Below are positions 42,511 to 53,378 of a stretch of DNA of 64,000 nucleotides, piece by piece. A program made the position numbers and the translations under genes. Source of the DNA: Rhodococcus sp. SGAir0479 (GTDB lineage: Bacteria; Actinomycetota; Actinomycetes; Mycobacteriales; Mycobacteriaceae); the NCBI RefSeq assembly GCF_005484805.1, contig NZ_CP039432.1, forward strand, positions 3,782,001-3,846,000, read 5' to 3'. Within the stretch, counting starts at the first letter, position 1; every line of letters begins with the position of its first letter. The notes below the pieces were generated by a model. That model ran no database searches. It saw only the letters and a list, made by a program, of their open reading frames with translations, and had not been told where the DNA came from.

Positions 42511-44025
42511 ATGGCGAACTACACCACCGACGACTCCGGCATCCCCGTGACCAGCGACGAGCACTCGTTGACCGTGGGGCCCGACGGGCCGATCCTGCTC
42601 CAGGACTACTACCTGATCGAGAAGATGGCCCAGTTCAATCGGGAGCGGGTACCGGAGCGGCAACCACATGCCAAGGGCGCCGGGGCATTCGGCACGTTCG
42701 AGGTCACGAACGACGTGAGCGCCTACACCAAGGCGGACCTCTTCCAACCGGGCAAGAAGACGGAGATGCTCGCCAGGTTCTCCACGGTCGCCGGTGAGCG
42801 CGGCAGCCCGGACACGTGGCGCGATCCGCGCGGTTTCGCCCTGAAGTTCTACACCGAGCAGGGCAATTTCGACATGGTCGCCAACAACACGCCGGTCTTC
42901 TTCGTGCGGGACCCGATGAAGTTCCAGGACTTCATCCGGTCGCAGAAACGGCGGGCCGACAACAACTTGCGCGATCACGACATGCAGTGGGACTTCTGGA
43001 CGCTCTCACCCGAGTCCGCGCACCAGGTGACGTGGCTGATGGGCGATCGTGGCATCCCCCGCACGTGGCGTCACATGAACGGCTATTCGAGCCACACCTA
43101 CATGTGGGTGAATGCGAAGGGCGAACGGTTCTGGGTGAAGTACCACTTCAAGACCGACCAGGGCGTCGAGTTCCTCACGCAGGAAGAGGGCGACCGGATG
43201 GCGTCCATCGACACGGACTACCACCAGCGGGACCTGTGGGAGCACATCGAGGGCGGCGACTTCCCGACCTGGACGCTGAAGATGCAGATCATGCCGTACG
43301 AGGAGGCAAAGACCTATCGGTTCAATCCGTTCGACCTGACGAAGGTGTGGCCGCACGGCGATTACCCGCTCATCGACGTGGGCACCATGAAACTGGACCG
43401 GAATCCGGACGACTACCACTGCGAGATCGAGCAGGCCGCGTTCGAGCCGAGCAGCTCGGTACCGGGCACCGGGCCGAGCCCGGACAAGATGCTGCTCGGT
43501 CGGTGGTTCTCGTACCCGGACGCGCATCGCTACCGTATCGGCTCCAATTACAAGGAGCTACCGGTCAATTCGCCGCACGCGGGACCGCGGAACTCGTACA
43601 CCAAGGACGGGCAACTGCGGCACCACAATCCCGGCGATCCCGTGTACGTGCCCAATTCGAAGGGCGGTCCGCACGCCGACACGTCGGTCGCGGGCGAGTC
43701 TCCCAGCTGGTACAGCGACGGCGAGATGGTCCATCAGGCGTACACGCTCCGCAAGGACGACGACGACTGGGGCCAGGCCGGCACGTTGGTGCGGGAGGTG
43801 CTCGACGACGCGGCCCGCGAACGGTTGGTGTCGAACGTCGTGGGACACCTGCTCAACCGCGTGAGCGAACCCGTCCTGGTGCGTGCGTTCGAGTACTGGC
43901 GCAACATCGACAAGGACGTCGGAGAGCGGATCGAGAAGGGCGTCCGAGCCGAGCAGAGCGGCTCGAACGGATCGGGATCGAGCGATCGGAACCCGGCCAG
44001 TCCGGCAGCGGAGGCCAAGGCCTGA
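42511..44025 (+). CDS. katA: Heme catalase, clade with about 500 residues
   Basis: A 504-residue monofunctional catalase. The distal His is in [13 protein letters not shown] (residue about 54), the Asn in [10 protein letters not shown] and the proximal Tyr in [34 protein letters not shown] is a family block. The C-terminus has a Ser/Gly/Ala-rich tail. It disproportionates cytoplasmic H2O2. AAGGAATGAG lies before the ATG. It converges on alkA with only 4 bp between stops and has no fur-like regulator gene beside it. Confidence 0.96.
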   Translation: MANYTTDDSGIPVTSDEHSLTVGPDGPILLQDYYLIEKMAQFNRERVPERQPHAKGAGAFGTFEVTNDVSAYTKADLFQPGKKTEMLARFSTVAGERGSPDTWRDPRGFALKFYTEQGNFDMVANNTPVFFVRDPMKFQDFIRSQKRRADNNLRDHDMQWDFWTLSPESAHQVTWLMGDRGIPRTWRHMNGYSSHTYMWVNAKGERFWVKYHFKTDQGVEFLTQEEGDRMASIDTDYHQRDLWEHIEGGDFPTWTLKMQIMPYEEAKTYRFNPFDLTKVWPHGDYPLIDVGTMKLDRNPDDYHCEIEQAAFEPSSSVPGTGPSPDKMLLGRWFSYPDAHRYRIGSNYKELPVNSPHAGPRNSYTKDGQLRHHNPGDPVYVPNSKGGPHADTSVAGESPSWYSDGEMVHQAYTLRKDDDDWGQAGTLVREVLDDAARERLVSNVVGHLLNRVSEPVLVRAFEYWRNIDKDVGERIEKGVRAEQSGSNGSGSSDRNPASPAAEAKA

Positions 44026-44029
44026 CGGC

Positions 44030-44896
44030 TCACACGAACGCCTGACTCGTCCACAGGTGGAACAGGGCGTAGGCCCGCCACGGCCGCCACGGCTCGGATG
44101 CCGTGGTGGCCTCGCGTGGCGTCTTCACCCCCAGCGCCCGCCGCAACACCAGGTCGCCGGAGGGGTAGGCGTCGCGATCACCGAGTACCCGCACCGCGAG
44201 GTAGTCGGCGGTCCACGGACCGATGCCGGGGAGCGCCAGCAGACGGGACCGGAACTCGCCCGGGTCGGCGTCGGGCGCCAGCCGCAGCCCGCCCGCCGCG
44301 GCCGCGGCGAGTGCCTGCACCGTGCGGGCACGCGCACCGGTGAGCCCCACCGCCTTCCGGATGATCGCCGGGTCGAGCTCGGCCAGAGTCTGCGGTGCAG
44401 GAAAACTCACGAAACCGTCGAAACCGGTCGGCTCGCCGAACGACGCGACCAGACGCGACCCGAATGTCCGCGCCGCCGACAACGAGACCTGCTGGCCCAG
44501 CACCGTCAGCACGGCGGTCTCGAAGCCGTCGACCGAGCCGAGCACCCGCAGGCCGGGCCGCGCCGCCACGAGCGGCGCGAGCAGTGCGTGCCGCGCGAGT
44601 GCCGCGTCGACGACGTCGGGATCGGCGTCGAGATCGAGCCAGCGACGGACCAGTGATTCGACGTGCGCAGCGTCATCGGGATGCGACGTGCGGATCGTCG
44701 CCGCGACGTGGCCGCCGGCCCCGTCCAACCGGACGCTCGCCACGGCCGGCCCGTGCGGTGCGGGGACGACCCGGGTGTGGGTGGCGGTGTCGCGGTCGTG
44801 GCTCTCGAGTCCGGCCACGGCGTGCGCGGCCAGCGCGCCGAGCATGGGGGTGGTGGTGAACGGCGGCCGGAACGGGAGGGTGATGGCGTCGGTCAC
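44030..44896 (-). CDS. alkA: DNA-3-methyladenine glycosylase II (AlkA type)
   Basis: A 288-residue AlkA-like glycosylase. The N-terminal AlkA_N domain begins LPFRPPFTTTPMLGALAAHA. The helix-hairpin-helix region follows (LTVLGQQVSLSAARTFGSRL), with LPGIGPWTADYLAVRVLGDRDAYP carrying the hairpin and the catalytic Asp in the YPSGDLVLRRAL segment. The GTG start at 44896 overlaps the alkB stop (GTGA). It excises N3- and N7-alkylated purines. It is the last gene of the alkylation-repair run. Confidence 0.92.
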   Translation of the reverse strand: MTDAITLPFRPPFTTTPMLGALAAHAVAGLESHDRDTATHTRVVPAPHGPAVASVRLDGAGGHVAATIRTSHPDDAAHVESLVRRWLDLDADPDVVDAALARHALLAPLVAARPGLRVLGSVDGFETAVLTVLGQQVSLSAARTFGSRLVASFGEPTGFDGFVSFPAPQTLAELDPAIIRKAVGLTGARARTVQALAAAAAGGLRLAPDADPGEFRSRLLALPGIGPWTADYLAVRVLGDRDAYPSGDLVLRRALGVKTPREATTASEPWRPWRAYALFHLWTSQAFV

Positions 44897-45558
44897 CGCT
44901 CGTCCTCCAGTCCCGTCACACGCAGCGTGATGTTGAGCCGGCCCGACGTGAGTCCGCAGTCCGGGTCGGAAGTGCCCGGGAACACCTTGGGTACACCGTG
45001 ATACGCGAAGCGGGACGGGCCGCCGAAGACGAAGAGATCGCCCGACTGCAGTTCCACGTCCGTGTACGGCTTGTTCCGGGTCTCGGAGTTGCCGAAGCGG
45101 AACGTGCACGTGTCCCCGATGCTCAGCGACACCACCGGGGCGTCCGCCCGCTCCTCCTGGTCGCGGTGCATCCCCATGCGGGCGGTGTCGTCGTAGAAGT
45201 TGACGAGTGCGGCGTCGGGATCGTAGGACGCGGCCGCCGGCGGGTCGTCGTACGCGTCGGCGACGGCACGTCGGCCCAACTGCACCAACCAGTCCGGCAC
45301 CGGAAGCACCCGGCCGCCACCGGCGTCGGCGGCGACGCGGCTGTAGCGATACGGCTGCCAGTGCCACCCGAGGCACACGGTCTGCACCGACATCGCGTGC
45401 CCGGTGGGCAGCCGCGCGGCCCGCATCCGCACCGGCCCGCGCGCCCACTCGCGGCACGCTTCCACCAGTCGGCGTTGCTCAGCGAGATCCAGCCAGTCCG
45501 GCACCAGCACCGCGCCGGGCGCGACGGTGCGACGAGGCCGGGGGATGAGCGCCGACAT
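44893..45558 (-). CDS. alkB: AlkB-type 2-oxoglutarate/Fe(II) DNA dealkylase
   Basis: A 221-residue AlkB homologue. Iron ligands appear as MHRDQEE (HxD) and FAYHGVPKV (His); RLNITLRVTG carries the arginines that bind 2-oxoglutarate. LVNFYDDTARMGMH and SLSIGDTCTFRFGN are family blocks. It oxidatively removes 1-methyladenine and 3-methylcytosine. The ATG directly abuts the TAG of the Ada-domain gene, so the two are coupled. Confidence 0.95.
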   Translation of the reverse strand: MSALIPRPRRTVAPGAVLVPDWLDLAEQRRLVEACREWARGPVRMRAARLPTGHAMSVQTVCLGWHWQPYRYSRVAADAGGGRVLPVPDWLVQLGRRAVADAYDDPPAAASYDPDAALVNFYDDTARMGMHRDQEERADAPVVSLSIGDTCTFRFGNSETRNKPYTDVELQSGDLFVFGGPSRFAYHGVPKVFPGTSDPDCGLTSGRLNITLRVTGLEDER

Positions 45559-45822
45559 CTACCCGTTCTCCTTGCTGCCCAGAGATTTCCACGCCTCGTA
45601 CGCGGCACGCATGCACACCGCGCAGGGCCGGTAGCCGGCGGCGATCGCGGTGTCCTCGTCGGCGAAGAAGACGCGCTGCGTCACGTAACCACCCCGGGCG
45701 AGGGCGCGGGCGGCGCCCGGGCAGTCGAGTGTGCCGTAGATGCGGTCCTTGCGGTGACCGCCGAGAGTGCCGGGAGTGGCGCTCTCGTAGGGCTTCCCGT
45801 CCCGGCCGATCAACATGTACAC
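45559..45822 (-). CDS. Stand-alone Ada-type zinc-domain protein
   Basis: An 87-residue protein that corresponds only to the N-terminal Ada metal-binding domain: RIYGTLDCPGAARALARGGY then VFFADEDTAIAAGYRPCAVCM. In Ada four Cys bind zinc and Cys38 takes methyl groups from phosphotriesters. Here the Cys38 counterpart (TLDC) and the RPCxxC pair are present, but the place of Cys42 is Ala. No AraC helix-turn-helix follows. GTG 45822 is used (VYMLIGRDG); ATG 45816 is an alternative. It opens the alkB-alkA run, 14 nt after a perfect palindrome. Confidence 0.82.
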   Translation of the reverse strand: MYMLIGRDGKPYESATPGTLGGHRKDRIYGTLDCPGAARALARGGYVTQRVFFADEDTAIAAGYRPCAVCMRAAYEAWKSLGSKENG

Positions 45823-45835
45823 GGCGGTCCGTTCT

Positions 45836-45858
45836 GTACAAAACTGAGCATTTTGTAC
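45836..45858. promoter_or_regulatory. Perfect palindrome upstream of the Ada-domain/alkB/alkA run
   Basis: GTACAAAA-ctgagca-TTTTGTAC, 8-bp arms with a 7-nt spacer. It fills half of the only non-coding gap (45823-45868) inside the repair island and is strikingly AT-rich for this DNA. It differs from the SOS box TCGAAC-N4-GTTCGA. It is most likely an operator or promoter-proximal activator site. Confidence 0.65.
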
Positions 45859-45868
45859 TTTTCTCGAT

Positions 45869-46582
45869 TCACTCCGCATCATGCAGTACCAGTCCGAGCG
45901 TGCGCCGGGCCCCACCGCGAACGGTGCTGACCCCGTGCCGCATCGGGGCCGCCGACCATCCCCGGGCCGACTGCACCGGACGATCGCTGGTGGTGAAGAC
46001 GAACGCGTGCCCCTGCCGCAGCACGGTCGCGGTGCCACGGGACTGAGCGCGGGCCCGCTGCTCGACCAGCAGGAACTCCCCGCCGTCGTGGTCCACGCCG
46101 GGCTCGTCGAGTCCGATCACCACCTGCAGCGGAAACACCAACTCGCCGTACAGGTCTCGGTGCAGCGCGTTCCAGTCGCCCGGACCGTAGCGGAGGATCA
46201 ACGGCGTCGGACGCGTCTGGCCCGCCGCGTGACACGTCGCGAGCCACTCGTCGAGCGTGTCCGGCCACGGCGCCGGCCGACCCAGCCGCCCCGCCCACTC
46301 GCGCGCCACCGGCACCAGCTTCTCGTAGAACCGGGCCCGCAACTCGGCGATCGACGGCGGCAGCGGGTAGTCGAAGTACCGGTACCGGCCGGCGCCGTAG
46401 CGGTGCCTGGCCATGTCGATCGTGGACCGGAACAGCGCGCCGTCGTCGAAAAGCTCTGCAAGTTCCCGGCATTCGTCGGGCTCGAGGAGAGGCCGCGCGC
46501 TCTGAGCGCCGCCGAACCGATCGAGCTCGTCGAGCAGCGGCGTCCAGTCGAGGGCATCGACGCGGCCGGTGAGCGTGCTCAC
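45869..46582 (-). CDS. 2OG-Fe(II) dioxygenase, Oxygenase-NA (DUF2086) type
   Basis: A 237-residue protein whose layout (WTPLLDELDRFGGAQSARPL, ELAELFDDGALFRSTIDMARH, YGAGRYRYFDYPLP) matches the family described as a nucleic-acid oxygenase. The iron site is ALHRDLYGELVFPLQ (HxD) with His in APMRHGVSTV and the 2OG arginine in GGARRTLGL. Family literature predicts oxidative repair of alkylated DNA, though the substrate is poorly known. The GTG start at 46582 overlaps the methyltransferase stop. Its place among alkB, alkA and two methyltransferases supports the repair role. Confidence 0.82.
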   Translation of the reverse strand: MSTLTGRVDALDWTPLLDELDRFGGAQSARPLLEPDECRELAELFDDGALFRSTIDMARHRYGAGRYRYFDYPLPPSIAELRARFYEKLVPVAREWAGRLGRPAPWPDTLDEWLATCHAAGQTRPTPLILRYGPGDWNALHRDLYGELVFPLQVVIGLDEPGVDHDGGEFLLVEQRARAQSRGTATVLRQGHAFVFTTSDRPVQSARGWSAAPMRHGVSTVRGGARRTLGLVLHDAE

Positions 46583-47166
46583 GCCGCCTCCAGTGTCAGC
46601 AATGCGCGCTTGGTGTCGACGCCACCGGCGTATTGCCCCATCCCGCCGTCGCTGCGCACCACCCGGTGGCACGGGACGAACAGCGGCAGCGGATTGGTGG
46701 CACACGCCGTACCGACGGCGCGCACGGCGCGGGGGCTGCCGGCGGCCTCGGCCACCTGCGCGTAACTGGCGGTGCTGCCGTACGCGATGTCGGGCAGCCG
46801 GGTGAGGACGGTGCGTCGGAAGCCGCTCGCCAACCGCAGATCGAGCGGGACGTCGAAGCGGGTGCGCCGGTGGACGAAGTACTCGTCGAGTTGTCGGGCC
46901 GCGGCATCGAGCCGGGTCGGGGCCTCGAGGATGCGCGGGCTCACCTGTCGGGCCAGCATCGCCAACACCGCGTCGTGGTCCTCGCGCGGGTAGGCGACCC
47001 GGACGAGACCGACCTCGCTGGCGACCAGCAGCAGCCGCCCGACGGGAGTGTCGACGGAGCGGTAACCGAGGTCGAGCACCCCGTCCCGGTCGGCGGCGGC
47101 GACCAGGCGGGCGTGCAGACGGCTCAAATCCGCGGGATCCACGGCCGGGTTGGGCAGGACGCTCAT
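46579..47166 (-). CDS. ogt: Methylated-DNA-protein-cysteine methyltransferase
   Basis: A 195-residue Ogt/AGT protein. The active-site block reads LFVPCHRVVRSDGGMGQYAGG with the acceptor Cys; YGSTASYAQVAEAAGSPRAVRAVGTA is the DNA-binding helix-turn-helix. It transfers alkyl groups from O6-alkylguanine to itself in a single turnover. The ATG at 47166 overlaps the sigma-factor stop (ATGA). It is less canonical (SDGGMGQY) than the other copy (SNGSLTGY). Confidence 0.9.
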   Translation of the reverse strand: MSVLPNPAVDPADLSRLHARLVAAADRDGVLDLGYRSVDTPVGRLLLVASEVGLVRVAYPREDHDAVLAMLARQVSPRILEAPTRLDAAARQLDEYFVHRRTRFDVPLDLRLASGFRRTVLTRLPDIAYGSTASYAQVAEAAGSPRAVRAVGTACATNPLPLFVPCHRVVRSDGGMGQYAGGVDTKRALLTLEAA

Positions 47167-47729
47167 CGGACGGCTCCTTCCTGTGCGAATGATTCGGTGT
47201 CGGCCGGGTAGGTGCGGCGCAGCCGCGCGATGCCGTCGGCGGCGGCGCGGCGGGCCGCGGCGGTGCTGTTGCCGAGGATCGCGGCGACCTCCGCGTAGGG
47301 GAGCCCGGCCAGGTGGTGGTGGACGACGGCCGCCCGCTGGGTGAACGGCAGCTCGGCCAGCGCGTCCCACAGTTCGTGGTTCCAGGTGCCGGGAACGTCC
47401 CGGGCCGACGCGTGCTCGGGCAACTCGTCGGTGGGAACGGGGGTGCGCCGGCGGGCCCGGTGTACGTCGACGGCCTTGCGGTGCGCGATGGTCACCAGCC
47501 ACGCCTCGACGTTGGCCGTGGGCGCCAGGTCGGGATATGCCCGCAGCGCCGCCAGGAAGGTCTCGGACCACGCGTCGTCGGCGTCGACGGGACCGAGCAG
47601 TGCGCGGCACACCCGCAGCACCACCGGCCCGTGCTCGGCGACGATCTTCTCGAACGGTTTCAGTCCCACACCGGGTAGACGTTCCGGCGCGCCGGAACGT
47701 GAGGTGCCGTCCGCGTCAGAACAGCCCAT
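47163..47729 (-). CDS. ECF-like RNA polymerase sigma factor within the alkylation-repair island
   Basis: A 188-residue protein with sigma region 2 (FEKIVAEHGPVVLRVCRALL, AWSETFLAALRAYPDL, EAWLVTIAHRKAVDVHRARR at residues about 28-95) and region 4 (LPFTQRAAVVHHHLAGLPYAEVAAILGNS, split around 128-165). ATG at 47729 has GGGAG 6 nt upstream and overlaps the preceding methyltransferase gene by 14 nt. No anti-sigma gene is adjacent, so control by another route is implied. It is flanked on both sides by methyltransferase genes, suggesting it directs an alkylation-stress regulon. It could alternatively be a sigma-like DNA-binding protein. Confidence 0.85.
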   Translation of the reverse strand: MGCSDADGTSRSGAPERLPGVGLKPFEKIVAEHGPVVLRVCRALLGPVDADDAWSETFLAALRAYPDLAPTANVEAWLVTIAHRKAVDVHRARRRTPVPTDELPEHASARDVPGTWNHELWDALAELPFTQRAAVVHHHLAGLPYAEVAAILGNSTAAARRAAADGIARLRRTYPADTESFAQEGAVR

Positions 47730-48219
47730 CCTGGACTCCCACGGAGGCCGGGGTCTCCAGATCCAGCAGGAACCGCTTGCGCTCGAGGCCGCCGGCGTAG
47801 CCGGTGAGCGAGCCGTTGCTGCCGACCACGCGGTGGCACGGCACGATGATGCCGATCGGGTTCCGGCCGTTGGCCGCGGCGACGGCCCGGATCGCGGCGA
47901 CGTTGCCGAGGTGCTCCGCGAGCTGCAGGTACGTCCAGGTCCGTCCGTACGGGATGGTCTGCAGCGCGGCCCACACCCGTTGCTGGAACGGGGTGCCCCG
48001 CGGCGCGAGCGGCACCGTGAACGCCGTGCGCTCACCGGCGAAGTATTCGTCCAACTGCGCGGTGACCTGCCCGAAACCGGTGTCGACACGCGGGCCGAAG
48101 CGCTCGCCGGCGGGGAGATGGCGCTGCAGGTGCATGTACAGACCGCACAGGCCGTCGGGGTTGCGGACGAGAGTCAACGGCCCGACGGGCGAATCGACGA
48201 CTGCGTGTTCCACATCCAC
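47716..48219 (-). CDS. ogt: Methylated-DNA-protein-cysteine methyltransferase
   Basis: A 167-residue canonical AGT: FQQRVWAALQTIPYGRTWTY, NVAAIRAVAAANGRNP (helix-turn-helix and Arg finger), IIVPCHRVVGSNGSLTGYAGG with the acceptor Cys. GTG at 48219 is preferred because GGGAGG lies 9 nt upstream; longer in-frame starts are TTG without support. It is the first gene of the island, divergent from a hypothetical gene with 57 bp between starts. It reverses O6-alkylguanine damage. Confidence 0.92.
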   Translation of the reverse strand: MDVEHAVVDSPVGPLTLVRNPDGLCGLYMHLQRHLPAGERFGPRVDTGFGQVTAQLDEYFAGERTAFTVPLAPRGTPFQQRVWAALQTIPYGRTWTYLQLAEHLGNVAAIRAVAAANGRNPIGIIVPCHRVVGSNGSLTGYAGGLERKRFLLDLETPASVGVQDGLF

Positions 48220-48276
48220 GGCTCCGATCCTCCCAGCAACCCCCGACAACCCGGCAAGTTCGTGCAGGATTGCAGA

Positions 48277-48873
48277 ATGCCGTCACTTTTCGTCAACCCG
48301 CTCCGGCTGCTTCCGACGGTCCAGAGGGCGGCGCGGTGGTCCCTGGAGACCGCCACCTTCGTCGCCGGTCTGCCCGCGCGGGTGTCCGCGCTGCTCGACG
48401 ACGCCGAGGGGTTGGTGCGGCAGGTGTCCGTGGTCGTCGACGGTGCAGCCCGCGCGGTGGCGGCGGCCGACGCCGTGATCAGCGCGTGCGCGGAGATCGC
48501 CGACCGGACCGCGGTGGTGGCGAGCGAGACCGAGGTGGTGGTCGGCTCCGCTGCACACTCGGCCGCCGTGGCCGACGAAATGCTGAAACTCTATCGGCCC
48601 CTCGCGCTCGACGCCGCCCCGCTGGCGTCGCGCTTCGTGAACGAGATCAGCGAGGACGAGGTCCACGCGGCGATCAAGCTGTTCGATCAACTGCCCGAAC
48701 TGGCCGACCGGATGACGGCACTGATGCCGATCCTGACCACCCTCGACACGGTCTCCCCCGAGGTCCACGAACTGCTCGAGGTGGTCAAGGACGTCCGCCA
48801 GGCCATCATCGGCGTTCCCGGGTTCGCCTTCTTCCGTCGGCGCGGCGAGGACAAGTTGGGCGAGGGCGACTAG
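48277..48873 (+). CDS. Conserved hypothetical protein
   Basis: A 198-residue helical protein starting MPSLFVNPLRLLPTVQRAA. It is rich in Ala/Val heptad-like stretches (DDAEGLVRQVSVVVDGAARA) and ends with a conserved-looking VPGFAFFRRRGEDKLGEGD. There is no signal peptide or clear membrane span. Similar proteins occur in mycobacteria and nocardiae, sometimes misnamed RuBisCO-related; no such domain is visible. It is divergent from the methyltransferase gene. Confidence 0.7.
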   Translation: MPSLFVNPLRLLPTVQRAARWSLETATFVAGLPARVSALLDDAEGLVRQVSVVVDGAARAVAAADAVISACAEIADRTAVVASETEVVVGSAAHSAAVADEMLKLYRPLALDAAPLASRFVNEISEDEVHAAIKLFDQLPELADRMTALMPILTTLDTVSPEVHELLEVVKDVRQAIIGVPGFAFFRRRGEDKLGEGD

Positions 48874-48886
48874 ATCGGGGCCCGTT

Positions 48887-49369
48887 CTACCGCTCGACCG
48901 CTTTCGCCAGTAGCGGCAGCGCCCGGAACGGCACGATCTCCGACAGCACCACCACCGACATCGACCGGGCCACCGTCGACGAGTGATGCAGTGCGATCAG
49001 AAGCGACTGCAGGTCGTCGTGTGACGCGGCCGCGACCCGGCACAGGACGTCACCGACGCCGGTGGTGGCCCACGCCTGGACCACTTCGGGATACTCCTCG
49101 AGTTCACTCGTCAGCTGTCCCAACGATCCTTGCGCGATCTCGAGCGTCACGAACGCCTGCACCGGGTATCCCGCTGTGCGCAAGTCGATCTCGGGTCCGT
49201 ATCCGATGATGATCCCGGCCTCCTCGAGCCGGCGCAGCCGGGCCTGCACCGTTGCACGCGCGACCGTCGCCCGGCGGGACAGCTCGAGGATCCCGATGCG
49301 TGGTTCGTCCCGCAGTCTGGTGATCAGTTCGACGTCGAGCCTGTCGAGGCGGTGCCCGGCCCGGTCCAC
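48887..49369 (-). CDS. Lrp/AsnC family transcriptional regulator
   Basis: A 160-residue Lrp-type regulator: helix-turn-helix RLRDEPRIGILELSRRATVARATVQARLRRLEEAGII in residues about 17-52 (cited in parts), then a RAM ligand domain with VQAFVTLEIAQG and TTGVGDVLCRVAAA. It starts at GTG 49369, 12 nt after the universal stress protein gene, so the two are probably co-transcribed. Amino-acid or small-molecule sensing is likely; targets unknown. Confidence 0.9.
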   Translation of the reverse strand: MDRAGHRLDRLDVELITRLRDEPRIGILELSRRATVARATVQARLRRLEEAGIIIGYGPEIDLRTAGYPVQAFVTLEIAQGSLGQLTSELEEYPEVVQAWATTGVGDVLCRVAAASHDDLQSLLIALHHSSTVARSMSVVVLSEIVPFRALPLLAKAVER

Positions 49370-49381
49370 GACGGTCCCGTC

Positions 49382-50233
49382 TCAGGGGGTGACACGTGAG
49401 CGGGCGACGATCACCGGGCACTGTGCGTGATAGAGCAGCGACTGGCTGGTCGAGCCGAGCAGTGCACTCTCGAATCCGCCGCGACCTCGATTGCCGACGA
49501 CGATCGACCGGGCGCCGGCGCTGAGCGCGACGAGGTGCTTGGTGGGCCCGGTGTCCGCGAGGACCGTCTCGACGCTCACCGACGGGAACTTCGCTCCCCA
49601 TGTCGCGATCAACCGGTCGATCCGCGCCCGGGCCTCCTCGTCGGCCTCCTTGCTTCCGCGCCGGCGACGCGCGTGCACCGCCGTCATCTCGGCGTGCCGA
49701 ATGGCCGCCTCCTGCATCGCGGTGCCGACGACGATGTCCGCACTGTCGGAGTGATCGACGCCGGCGACGACGGGGCCGGCGACGGGTGGGGCCGAACTGC
49801 CGTCGGCGCCACGCACCACCGCGACCGTGCACTTGGCGTGATGGGCGAGGGACAACGCCGTCGATCCGAGCACCATCCGTTCGAAGAATCCCGCACCCAC
49901 CGAACCGACCACGAGGAGACCGGCCTTCTCGGACAGGTCGACGAATGCCCGATTCACCCGTCCGCGAAGCAGTTCCACCTCGATGTCGATGGTGTAGTCC
50001 TCGATGGTGGCCGCATCGCGCGCGGCCGCGAGCGCCTCGCGTCCGGCGGACTCTTCCTGCTCGAGATCGTCCGCGACGAACGGGAAGTCGTTCTCGGTGT
50101 CGATGACGTGCACGAGTTTCAGCGGCACTTTGCGTGCGTGTGCCTCCACGGCCGCCCATCTGACGGCATGGAGGGCCGCGTCGGATCCGTCGACGCCCAC
50201 GAGCACCGGCCGAGTCTCGTTCGCTGCTGCCAT
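49382..50233 (-). CDS. Universal stress protein with two tandem domains
   Basis: A 283-residue tandem USP. Each half starts with a VGVDGS or AGVDHS strand and ends with the ATP-binding G-x2-G-x9-G(S/T) motif: GSVGAGFFERMVLGST and GNRGRGGFESALLGST. Tandem USPs in actinobacteria are often tied to hypoxia or dormancy regulons, but no DosR-type site was recognised upstream. The next gene encodes an Lrp regulator. Confidence 0.95.
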   Translation of the reverse strand: MAAANETRPVLVGVDGSDAALHAVRWAAVEAHARKVPLKLVHVIDTENDFPFVADDLEQEESAGREALAAARDAATIEDYTIDIEVELLRGRVNRAFVDLSEKAGLLVVGSVGAGFFERMVLGSTALSLAHHAKCTVAVVRGADGSSAPPVAGPVVAGVDHSDSADIVVGTAMQEAAIRHAEMTAVHARRRRGSKEADEEARARIDRLIATWGAKFPSVSVETVLADTGPTKHLVALSAGARSIVVGNRGRGGFESALLGSTSQSLLYHAQCPVIVARSRVTP

Positions 50234-50332
50234 CGTCCACTCCGATCGGGTCGCGTGGTGCGCACGTTCGGTATCAGACTAACGACGAATCCCGACGGGG
50301 ACGGGCACTCGGACCGGCGCGGGTGGATCCGC

Positions 50333-53311
<2,979 letters not shown>

Positions 53312-53320
53312 GCGCTTCGC

Positions 53321-53367
53321 GCCCGTGCGCCTTTTCGGTAGCGGGGCCTACCGGAAGGCACACGGGC
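53321..53367. terminator. Bidirectional terminator between hpd and the SDR gene
   Basis: GCCCGTGCGCCTTTTCGGTAG and CTACCGGAAGGCACACGGGC pair over about 20 bp with one bulge and one wobble around the loop CGGGGC. It lies between convergent genes. Confidence 0.85.
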
Positions 53368-53378
53368 GGCGCAGCCCC

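Noticed and set aside
45836-45858. Palindrome as an intrinsic terminator
   Set aside because: The RNA stem would be mostly A-U and weak, unlike the GC-rich terminators elsewhere in the window; an operator is more likely.
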